Source: Verrucomicrobia bacterium UBA2970
Lineage (GTDB): Bacteria > Verrucomicrobiota > Verrucomicrobiia > Limisphaerales > AAA164-E04
Assembly: GCA_002348345.1 (NCBI GenBank)
Contig: DEAY01000030.1
Coordinates: 558-5,909 of the forward strand
DNA length: 5,352 nucleotides
Reading direction: 5' to 3'
This document shows, piece by piece, positions 1 to 4,868 of the stretch. The notes under the pieces were generated by a model. That model did not search any database, was not told the DNA's origin, and saw nothing but the letters and a program-made list of their open reading frames with translations. Position numbers and translations under genes: made by a program. How positions within the stretch are numbered: position 1 is the stretch's first letter; the number at the start of each line of letters is the position of its first letter.

Positions 1-10
1 AGACCTGGGA

Positions 11-87
11 TGGCGGGAGCGACGGGACTCGAACCCGCAACCTCTGCCGTGACAGGGCAGCGCTCTAACCAATTGAGCTACGCCCCC
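11..87 (-). tRNA. tRNA-Asp (anticodon GTC)
   Basis: Read on the minus strand this is a complete cloverleaf of 77 nt including an encoded CCA (bases 13-11). The acceptor stem GGGGGCG pairs with CGCTCCC with one G-U pair, and the discriminator base is G. The anticodon arm is CTGCC-CTGTCAC-GGCAG, so the anticodon is GTC, which reads the aspartate codons GAC and GAT. The T arm has the loop TTCGAGT closed by GCGGG/CCCGT, with one G-U pair at the base. The D arm contains the usual TAGCTCAATTGG start. There is no intron and no mismatch in any stem, so it should be functional. Only ten bases lie downstream of it, so a second tRNA in the same transcript cannot be judged. Confidence 0.97.
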
Positions 88-103
88 AAAAAGGGGAGGG
101 CAA

Positions 104-132
104 ACTTAATGGAATTCAGGTTGGCCAGTCAA
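104..132 (-). promoter_or_regulatory. possible sigma70-type promoter of the tRNA-Asp gene
   Basis: On the minus strand TTGACT (132-127, five of six matches to the -35 consensus) lies 17 bases before TTAAGT (109-104, three of six matches to the -10 consensus). The predicted start, near base 97, would give a leader of about ten bases before the mature tRNA. A second TTGACT lies 12 bases further upstream (144-139). The position fits better than the -10 sequence does, so this is a weak call. Confidence 0.28.
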
Positions 133-142
133 CGGGGAAGTC

Positions 143-170
143 AAAAAAAGTCGGGTCCAACGGAGGACCC
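143..170 (-). terminator. putative Rho-independent terminator, minus strand
   Basis: On the minus strand GGGTCC (170-165) pairs perfectly with GGACCC (158-153) around a six-base loop. Three bases later comes a run of seven T (149-143). That is the normal shape of an intrinsic terminator, although the stem is short at 6 bp. It lies upstream of the tRNA-Asp gene in the same orientation, so it would stop a minus-strand transcript coming from the intergenic region before it reaches the tRNA. No minus-strand protein gene exists immediately upstream, so such a transcript would have to be a small RNA or background antisense transcription. Confidence 0.5.
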
Positions 171-218
171 CGGAAGCTTGATTTCGTTTTGGGCAAACTC
201 GCTTGGAAAGGCCCTGAT

Positions 219-303
219 AAAAAAGGATTCGGGTAACAGACGCCAAGGAGGTGGGGGTGGGGAACCCCGCTGAAGAAACGTACCGCTACCCGAATCAAAG
301 ATT
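219..303 (-). ncRNA. candidate small RNA or large-loop terminator with anti-SD loop
   Basis: On the minus strand GATTCGGGTA (296-287) can pair perfectly over 10 bp with TACCCGAATC (235-226). One base later comes a run of six T (224-219), as at the 3' end of a Rho-independently terminated RNA. The 51-base loop can form a small inner hairpin (GGGG against CCCC around 257-268) and holds a C-rich stretch that includes CACCTCCTT, identical to the anti-SD tail of 16S rRNA. A perfect TTGACA (338-333) lies at the right distance for a start near base 303, although the -10 is poor. The predicted RNA would be about 80-85 nt. It matches no RNA family I recognise; I looked for SRP RNA and several riboswitches. 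Plain inverted-repeat coincidence remains possible. Confidence 0.3.
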
Positions 304-382
304 TATTCGACGATGGGCTGAAGGAAACAATTTGTCAACTGAGTTGTCGCAGGTTGAAGCGTTTGCAGACCGTAAAATATAG
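257..382 (+). CDS. possible 41-residue small protein or leader peptide
   Basis: A GTG codon at 257 is preceded, five bases away, by AAGGAGG (245-251), which is part of the perfect SD sequence AAGGAGGTG and the strongest SD in the window. The frame stays open for 41 codons to TAG at 380-382. The product starts VGNPAEETYRYPNQRFIRRW and ends AFADRKI. It is hydrophilic, with no signal peptide, membrane segment or motif that I recognise. The SD lies inside the loop of the 226-296 inverted repeat, so its access to ribosomes could depend on folding. Against it stand the short length, the GTG start and the lack of any known relative. The purine-rich tract may simply be the complement of a C-rich RNA on the other strand. 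Confidence 0.17.
   Translation: MGNPAEETYRYPNQRFIRRWAEGNNLSTELSQVEAFADRKI
310..338 (-). promoter_or_regulatory. possible promoter for the candidate small RNA
   Basis: The minus strand reads a perfect -35 hexamer TTGACA at 338-333. Seventeen bases further is CATCGT (315-310), which matches only three of six bases of the -10 consensus. The implied start near 303 sits just before the 10-bp stem at 296. The -35 is the best in the window; the weak -10 keeps this tentative. Confidence 0.22.
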
Positions 383-383
383 A
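354..383 (+). promoter_or_regulatory. weak promoter-like pair upstream of the sugar kinase
   Basis: TTGAAG (354-359, four of six matches to -35) lies 18 bases before TATAGA (378-383, four of six matches to -10), within the AT-rich stretch TAAAATATAGA. It would give the kinase mRNA a leader of about 120 bases that includes the hairpins at 454-493. This is the best plus-strand match I found in the region, but it is not strong. Confidence 0.22.
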
Positions 384-453
384 GCCTGAATGGGTTGTTT
401 CATGGCAACAAAACCTTGACGAAATCGATTTGGCTAGGGCCCAGAGATCAGAG

Positions 454-493
454 GATTGGGATGTTCCAATCGGCGACTTGAAATCGCCCTTGG
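454..493 (+). promoter_or_regulatory. two competing hairpins in the sugar kinase leader
   Basis: Hairpin A pairs GATTGG (454-459) with CCAATC (466-471), perfect over 6 bp with a six-base loop. Hairpin B pairs GGCGA (472-476) with TCGCC (484-488) and, beyond a small internal loop, CCAA (466-469) with TTGG (490-493). Both need bases 466-469, so the full forms exclude each other. Hairpin B ends 18 bases before the kinase start codon. The arrangement resembles a switchable leader, but there is no T-run to act as a terminator and I recognise no riboswitch consensus. Confidence 0.3.
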
Positions 494-497
494 ATCG

Positions 498-515
498 ATG
501 ATGCTTGAGGGATGA
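498..515 (+). CDS. possible five-codon upstream ORF (MMLEG) overlapping the kinase start
   Basis: ATG at 498 opens a five-codon frame, MMLEG, that ends with TGA at 513-515. Its stop overlaps the kinase ATG in the four-base arrangement ATGA (512-515), the classic geometry for translational coupling. The only SD-like bases before it are a weak TTGGA. It could help load ribosomes onto the kinase start, whose own SD-like GAGG is badly spaced. A frame this short can occur by chance, so confidence is low. Confidence 0.18.
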   Translation: MMLEG

Positions 516-1447
516 TTTTGGTTGCCGGTGAAGCCTTAATAGACCTCATCCCTTCCGAGGGCCTGGACGGCCGTCGTCGTTTTCTTCCGGTCCCCGGTGG
601 TTCGCCATTCAATGTCGCATTGGCCCTGGGTCGGCTCGGGATGCACCCAAAATTCCTCTGTGGATTTTCCCAGGATCGGTTCGGGCGGATCCTGGGGGAA
701 CGGTTGAAGGAAGCCCACGTGGATTTGAGCGATTGTCCCGAGTTGTCCGGATTGACGACGATCGGGTTTGCGGTTCCCGATTCGGAGGGAAAGACCGAGT
801 ATGCGTTTTATACCGAAGGAACAGCGGGATGTGATCTCCAATCCCATCAACTCCCCTCCGTGATTCCACCTGACATCAGCGCGATTCATTTCGGCTCATT
901 CTCATTGGCGGTGGAACCCTTTGGGTCCGCCCTCGAAATGCTTTGCATGCGGGAGGCGGCCTGTCGGGTGATTTCCTTCGATCCAAATATTCGGCCCTTT
1001 CTCATCCATGACCGAGCCCGCTATGAGCGTCGACTGGAGGCATTCTTTCAAGTTGCCGATGTGGTGAAGTTGAGTGATGAGGACCTGGAATGGCTGGCTC
1101 CGGGAACCACGGCAGAGGTCTTTGCCGCCGATCAGCTTGCTCAAGGCATCTCATTGGTGATCGTGACTGCAGGATCGGGTGGGTGTCATGGTTTTTGTTC
1201 CGATGGCGACATACGGGTCCCCGCAGAAACCGTTCAAATCAGCGATACCATAGGGGCCGGAGATACCTTTCAGGCGGCGGTTCTGACGGCCTTGTCGGAG
1301 CAAGGGCTTCTTGAAAAATCAGGGGTTCAGCGAATGAGCGTCGGGGTCCTCGAACGCGTCCTTCGCTTCGCTTCGGCGGCGGCCGCGATCAACTGCACTC
1401 GGCCCGGGTGTGATCCGCCCCGACGCCAGGAGATCAAGGCCTTTTAG
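512..1447 (+). CDS. PfkB-family sugar kinase (fructokinase-like)
   Basis: This 311-residue protein has the normal length and motif order of the PfkB/ribokinase family, cytoplasmic enzymes that move phosphate from ATP to a sugar hydroxyl. The N-terminal strand VAGEALIDLIP is followed by the sugar-binding signature GGSPFNVALALGRLG (29-43). DPNIRP (157-162) and KLSDEDLEWL (186-195) are typical middle motifs. The anion-hole/catalytic motif is DTIGAGD (245-251), with D251 the expected base. The C-terminal TRPGCDPP (296-303) matches the usual ATP-site end. The substrate cannot be fixed from sequence; fructose is the common one for this N-terminal style, 2-keto-3-deoxygluconate is an alternative. 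ATG 512 is the only ATG that fits, because an in-frame TGA lies at 506-508. GAGG at 507-510 is too close to act as a normal SD. The gene converges on the prepilin-like gene with a 19-base gap and no visible terminator. Confidence 0.93.
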   Translation: MILVAGEALIDLIPSEGLDGRRRFLPVPGGSPFNVALALGRLGMHPKFLCGFSQDRFGRILGERLKEAHVDLSDCPELSGLTTIGFAVPDSEGKTEYAFYTEGTAGCDLQSHQLPSVIPPDISAIHFGSFSLAVEPFGSALEMLCMREAACRVISFDPNIRPFLIHDRARYERRLEAFFQVADVVKLSDEDLEWLAPGTTAEVFAADQLAQGISLVIVTAGSGGCHGFCSDGDIRVPAETVQISDTIGAGDTFQAAVLTALSEQGLLEKSGVQRMSVGVLERVLRFASAAAAINCTRPGCDPPRRQEIKAF

Positions 1448-1466
1448 GGGAGGGCGGCCGATGCCT

Positions 1467-2270
1467 CTATTTGAGGACACTGGTCCGTTGCCGAAGCCAC
1501 TCGAAGTCAGTGCGGGGGGCGGCGGCGAGGGGTGCCTCGTAGGCGTCTTTGACGGGGGCTTGAACCGTCCCCGTGGGTCCCTGTAGCGCCCAGCGGTGGA
1601 ACGAAGCGTGCCCGTCCGCGTAGGACAGGTTGGCTCCTCCGTTGTGGTAGGATCCGGGCAGGTTGCCCCACTCAAAATCGCCCAACCGATTCATGAAGAA
1701 GCCGTCGTTGATCGTGTTGGGATGTTCGTCCATGAACACGAAGATGTCCGAAGGATTGATGACCGCCGAGGCCTTTGTGAACTGGCGGTAAGCCGGGTTG
1801 AAGCGATCCAGCAAGGTGCCGGGATCCCCCACCAATGAGTTCATCGAAAGGCTCCGGATTCGGGGTCCGTTCTCCGCCCGCGATTTATCGGCCGGACACT
1901 TGAAGACGCGAGCATTCTTGCCGACGTAGCGGCCCAGTTTGGCTTCGGTGACCAGAAGGACATTGGTGTTGTCCGGTGTGGTACCCCAATCGAGGACGTG
2001 ATTGACCCAATTCGCTCGTCGTTCCCGTGTTTCGTCGATGCCGTGATTGTTGACGAGATGGTCTTCATGATCATCGGCGTAGAGGGTTCCCGCCAGGGCG
2101 AGTTGGCGGATATTGCTGAGGCAGGCGGCGCTTTGAGCTTTGCTCTTTGCTTTGCCGAGGGCCGGCAAGAGCATCCCCGCTAGAATCGCGATGATGGCGA
2201 TGACGACCAGCAGTTCGATCAGCGTGAACGCGAGAAACGGCGGTCGGGAATTAGGGTCCTTCAGATTCAT
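1467..2270 (-). CDS. prepilin-like protein with H-X9-DG motif (type II secretion/type IV pilin N-terminus)
   Basis: The 267-residue product has a short leader MNLKDPNSRPPFLA followed by the prepilin segment FTLIELLVVIAIIAILAGML. Cleavage is expected between A14 and F15, with the conserved Glu at mature position 5. Position -1 is Ala rather than the usual Gly. After the helix comes the common CLSNIRQLALAGTLYADD segment (50-67), a CPAD motif (125-128), and the H-X9-DG motif H209...D219-G220 near the C-terminus. These features define a large paralogous family of envelope pseudopilin-like proteins in Verrucomicrobiota, Planctomycetota and Lentisphaerota, whose individual roles are mostly unknown. 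I chose ATG 2270. The frame stays open to 2402, but that longer form would overlap the cytochrome gene and bury the leader behind 44 unrelated residues. No clear SD precedes the start. It lies 89 bases downstream of the cytochrome stop and is probably last in the cluster. Confidence 0.88.
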   Translation of the reverse strand: MNLKDPNSRPPFLAFTLIELLVVIAIIAILAGMLLPALGKAKSKAQSAACLSNIRQLALAGTLYADDHEDHLVNNHGIDETRERRANWVNHVLDWGTTPDNTNVLLVTEAKLGRYVGKNARVFKCPADKSRAENGPRIRSLSMNSLVGDPGTLLDRFNPAYRQFTKASAVINPSDIFVFMDEHPNTINDGFFMNRLGDFEWGNLPGSYHNGGANLSYADGHASFHRWALQGPTGTVQAPVKDAYEAPLAAAPRTDFEWLRQRTSVLK

Positions 2271-2342
2271 GAGATGGCAATGATTTTCAATGCTTTGGAT
2301 CGATGGGGCAAGGCCCATGTCCCCGTTCTTAACACTGGGGAG

Positions 2343-2359
2343 CGGAAAAGCTGTTTCCG
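2343..2359 (-). other. hairpin directly after the cytochrome stop codon
   Basis: On the minus strand CGGAAA (2359-2354) pairs perfectly with TTTCCG (2348-2343) around a five-base loop, beginning at the first base after the TGA stop. No T-run follows, so it is not a standard terminator. It could protect the 3' end of the upstream message or lower expression of the prepilin-like gene, but chance is also possible. Confidence 0.3.
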
Positions 2360-4258
2360 TCACTCTCGCAGTCGGACCGGGGTTTGATCTTGGTCGGCCC
2401 ACAGTTGATCCAAATGTGATTCACGGGCGGAGCCCGTTGCGTCGAAGAACCGGATATCGGGGTTGACGCTGAACTCAGCCGGGCGCTGCGCCCGCCACTG
2501 CTCTGTGGCGCGGGACACGGCGGCAGAGCGTTGTGCGGGCGACGCGATGAAATCGTAATCGAAGTCATTGAATCCAGGGAGCTTTTGAAGCGACTTGGCG
2601 GCGATGTAACGAACCGCGGAATAAGGATCATTGAGCGACCGAGCCAGGAGGGGAGCCAGCCAATCATCCCCTGCGGCGGTCCGAGCGGAATCCCATCCGA
2701 GGGTCCACGCGGCCAGTGCCCGCTGTCCGGCGTCCCCCTGGAGAAGGTGTTTGGCGATCGCCGGTACTTCTTGGTCGGTTTCGGATAGTTCCGGGACGGG
2801 GTGACCATACCATCGATGGAGATGCTCGCCGGTCCAAGCCAAGGTCTGATTGACGTGGCAGAGGTTGCAAGCGTTTGGTCGACCCGAACGAATCTCGCTC
2901 TCAACCGATGGCGAGTCGATCTCGTGACTTCGAATGGCCTTGAGAATGCCGTAAGTGGTGTGAGGCATGTGACAATTGTAGCAAAGGCTTCCGGAAGAGC
3001 CTGAGGAATGGTGGGTGTGCCCGGAGATGTCTTCAGAGAGGCTCTCATGGCATTGAGTGCAGGCCTGGTTTCCTGACCGGTTCCGGGCGAGTTGATCATC
3101 GGGATCACTCCGATGAATCGAGTGGCACGAGAGGCAGCTCAGCTCGCCTTGGGTATGACAGGCTGATTCGAGAAGCCCGTTGTATTCCCGGCCCGAGACT
3201 CGAATCATCCCATCCGACCAAAAAAAACTCTCCAGTAAGCCGGGATTACGCTCCAGGACGGAATGGAGCCACGGTTGTTCGTCCGTCTTTGAGGCTTGGA
3301 TGATGGGAGTGGTTTCGTTGAGGTCGTCGCCGGGGCGGTAGCGAAACCCGTGGGCTTCCCATTGCTCGCTCTTGTCGAACCATTTCATGCCATGACAGGC
3401 GCCACACACCTGGGACGAGCGTTCGGCGGTGAGATGCGCTGGTTGAACGATGGGATCCTTCTCCGAGGGCAGAGGGGTCGTAGCCTTCGGCTCGGCCTCC
3501 CTGAGTCGGACATGCTCAGCGCCGGGTCCATGGCAGGCTTCACAGGAAATGCCCAGGTCGACGACTTCGGATTCAAAGAGGCCTTCCTGGGCATTGGGTT
3601 TGGGGATGCCGCCGGTCGTGTGGCATCGGATGCAAACTTGGTTCCAGACTTCGACGACCGGCTCGGTTTGGGGATCCCGAATGAAGGTGTCCGGCCGGGG
3701 AACCCATCGTCTGTCTTTGATGAGCCAGGTGAAGGGAAACCCGATTTGCATGTTTCCGTAGACGCCGGGGAGCCAGAAGACCTGCATATGATGCGATCCC
3801 GTCAACATGGCCAACTGCAGGTTCACGGTGGGGCTTGGCTGGGAATCCTCCCCGGGAACATCACCAATCGAGACCCAGTAGGTGTCATTGGTCTGGGTGA
3901 GATGAAACCGCTCTCCGTTGGATTCGAGAATGACGTTGTCGAAATCCGCTCGGACGGAGTCCCGGCTCAGGGCCTGAGTCATGGTCCGGTGATAAGATCG
4001 ATGCCATGATTCATGCTGTTGCGAATGGCAGGATTTGCAGGCGTCGGAGCCGACATAGCCGGGAGGGCCGCCCTTAATGGGGAGCGTTCCTTGATGAAGG
4101 TTTTGGCCGGCCGGTTCGGAAAAGCGAGCCTCGCTTACCGGGATGGGAGTGGGTTGGGGGGGGCGAGTTTGTTTCCAAAGGGCCAGTCCCGCCCCCATCA
4201 GGAGGACGACCAGGAGAATGCGTCCGAGAGGAAGGGCGCCGTGACGAGGCAGATTCAT
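2360..4258 (-). CDS. octaheme c-type cytochrome with C-terminal HEAT-like region
   Basis: The 632-residue protein begins with a short basic stretch and a hydrophobic segment (about 12-28), an uncleaved anchor or signal peptide that sends the rest outside the cytoplasmic membrane. Eight CXXCH heme-binding motifs follow: CKSCH 74, CIRCH 209, CEACH 239, CGACH 285, CLSCH 375, CTQCH 400, CYNCH 426 and CNLCH 464. The first, in YVGSDACKSCHSQQHESWH, resembles cytochrome c554-type proteins. Between hemes 1 and 2 lies a heme-free region of about 130 residues with GSHHMQVFWLPG (154-165). The last part (about 498-565) is helical with HEAT-like repeats, for example DPYSAVRYIAAKSLQKL. Electron transfer is nearly certain; the partner and any catalysis are unknown. 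Related proteins may carry a nitrite-reductase (c552) label, but no CXXCK heme is present to support that activity. ATG 4258 gives the expected export signal; no SD is visible. It starts 33 bases after the lipoprotein gene. Confidence 0.9.
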   Translation of the reverse strand: MNLPRHGALPLGRILLVVLLMGAGLALWKQTRPPQPTPIPVSEARFSEPAGQNLHQGTLPIKGGPPGYVGSDACKSCHSQQHESWHRSYHRTMTQALSRDSVRADFDNVILESNGERFHLTQTNDTYWVSIGDVPGEDSQPSPTVNLQLAMLTGSHHMQVFWLPGVYGNMQIGFPFTWLIKDRRWVPRPDTFIRDPQTEPVVEVWNQVCIRCHTTGGIPKPNAQEGLFESEVVDLGISCEACHGPGAEHVRLREAEPKATTPLPSEKDPIVQPAHLTAERSSQVCGACHGMKWFDKSEQWEAHGFRYRPGDDLNETTPIIQASKTDEQPWLHSVLERNPGLLESFFWSDGMIRVSGREYNGLLESACHTQGELSCLSCHSIHRSDPDDQLARNRSGNQACTQCHESLSEDISGHTHHSSGSSGSLCYNCHMPHTTYGILKAIRSHEIDSPSVESEIRSGRPNACNLCHVNQTLAWTGEHLHRWYGHPVPELSETDQEVPAIAKHLLQGDAGQRALAAWTLGWDSARTAAGDDWLAPLLARSLNDPYSAVRYIAAKSLQKLPGFNDFDYDFIASPAQRSAAVSRATEQWRAQRPAEFSVNPDIRFFDATGSARESHLDQLWADQDQTPVRLRE

Positions 4259-4291
4259 GGCAAGGACATACTCGGCGACCGCGACCAGGCC

Positions 4292-4699
4292 CTACATCGG
4301 GCCCCGAGACTGCCGAAGCATATTAATGACTTGCTGGGCTTTCTTGTCCCCGTCGGCAGCGGCGGAGGCGAGCACCGTCTGAAGTTCGGTCATCAGCGAG
4401 CTGTAGCGCCAGCCGTCCTTGTTATTCTGAAGGTTACCGGACATCTGCATTTTGAGCAGAATCTTCGCCGCACGCTCATAGTCGTCATTGTTCAAGGCCT
4501 CTTCAGCCGCCTCGAAACTGTTTCCAACGAGAGAATACGAACCCTTTTTCGTTTTCGGTTTGGGGGTCTTTGACGTTTCGGGTTCGATATTTCCGATCGG
4601 CTCGACGGTCGGTTGGGGCTCTGATTCCCCGCACCCGGACCCGGCCAATGCCAGCGTTAAAACGAGGGAAGGGAGATAACCAGAAGAAGAGAGCTTCAT
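4292..4699 (-). CDS. small putative lipoprotein with TPR-like helical domain
   Basis: I recognise no named family. From ATG 4699 the 135-residue product has a basic start (MK), a hydrophobic segment (about 9-19) and Cys23 in LALAGSGCGES, which reads as a signal peptide of lipoprotein type. The box is imperfect, because position -3 is Gly instead of Leu. A Pro/Thr/Lys-rich linker (about 26-52) leads to a helical region (about 60-130), and FEAAEEALNNDDYERAAKIL resembles one tetratricopeptide unit. That points to an envelope scaffold or binding protein. The frame is open 25 codons further upstream to 4774, but that extension would hide the signal peptide. No SD is seen. As the first gene of the cluster, 33 bases before the cytochrome, it could be an accessory or docking protein for it; this is inference from position only. 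Confidence 0.75.
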   Translation of the reverse strand: MKLSSSGYLPSLVLTLALAGSGCGESEPQPTVEPIGNIEPETSKTPKPKTKKGSYSLVGNSFEAAEEALNNDDYERAAKILLKMQMSGNLQNNKDGWRYSSLMTELQTVLASAAADGDKKAQQVINMLRQSRGPM

Positions 4700-4745
4700 G
4701 AACGGGTTTCTGAATGGAGTGATGGCATTAACTTGGACTCTGGGA

Positions 4746-4774
4746 ATTGGATGAGACCGGGGACGGATGGTCAA
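4746..4774 (-). promoter_or_regulatory. possible promoter of the lipoprotein-cytochrome-prepilin cluster
   Basis: On the minus strand TTGACC (4774-4769, five of six matches to -35) is followed after 17 bases by TCCAAT (4751-4746, four of six matches to -10). The start would fall near 4739, giving a leader of about 40 bases before ATG 4699. It lies in the 169-base gap between the divergent lipoprotein and polX genes. I found no clear operator palindrome and no comparable plus-strand promoter for polX there. Confidence 0.32.
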
Positions 4775-4856
4775 TGCTTTTATTCTGGGAGCGCTTGGTC
4801 AACGGCTGTCAGAACCGGGTTGCGCAAGGATTTGCTCCCGGAGGGCCAAGACGGTT

Positions 4857-4860
4857 AGGA
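4857..4860 (+). promoter_or_regulatory. ribosome binding site of polX
   Basis: AGGA lies eight bases before ATG 4869, a normal SD spacing. It decides the start, because the frame is also open upstream to an ATG at 4767. That longer form would add 34 residues, starting MVNAFILGALG, that do not look like the PolX N-terminus. Confidence 0.5.
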
Positions 4861-4868
4861 TTTCGGTC

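Larger units (their letters stand above)
88..511. other. 424-base intergenic region with several structured elements
   Basis: No conventional protein gene is convincing here. Reading left to right on the plus strand, the region holds a possible tRNA promoter, a hairpin whose minus-strand product ends in a T-run (143-170), and a 10-bp inverted repeat with a 51-base loop (226-296) next to an A6 run. It also holds a perfect SD sequence AAGGAGGTG at 245-253, a weak plus-strand promoter-like pair (354-383), and two mutually exclusive hairpins (454-493) just before the sugar kinase gene. The individual elements are listed separately. The tRNA gene points left and the kinase right, so this is a divergent control region for both. 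Confidence 0.8.

Noticed and set aside
11..87. tRNA-Asp as an integration site for a mobile element.
   Set aside because: There is no integrase gene and no second copy of the tRNA 3' end in the window. The sequence downstream of the tRNA is outside it.
116..298. A 60-codon minus-strand frame in the intergenic region, starting with TTG.
   Set aside because: It has no SD, covers the inverted repeat and T-runs, and has a composition unlike a folded protein. The structure explains the region better.
1448..1466. A bidirectional terminator between the convergent kinase and prepilin-like genes.
   Set aside because: The 19-base gap has no convincing hairpin and no T-run on either strand.
490..2305. 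The 11-mer TTGGATCGATG occurs before the kinase (490-500) and again near the prepilin-like start (2295-2305).
   Set aside because: A few 11-base repeats are expected by chance in a window this size. The two copies have different orientation and distance relative to their genes, so a shared operator is not supported.
2329..3108. A 259-codon minus-strand frame overlapping the cytochrome C-terminal half.
   Set aside because: It is a shifted frame of the cytochrome gene. Its composition (many Pro, Ser and Arg) is typical of out-of-frame translation, and the cytochrome frame holds the heme motifs.
3296..4009. A 237-codon open frame on the plus strand opposite the cytochrome gene.
   Set aside because: It is fully antisense to a gene with eight in-frame heme motifs, has no SD and shows no recognisable domain. 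Long antisense frames are common in GC-rich genes.
4013..4573. A 186-codon plus-strand open frame across the cytochrome start and the lipoprotein gene.
   Set aside because: It runs antisense to two genes with clear export signals and resembles no known protein.
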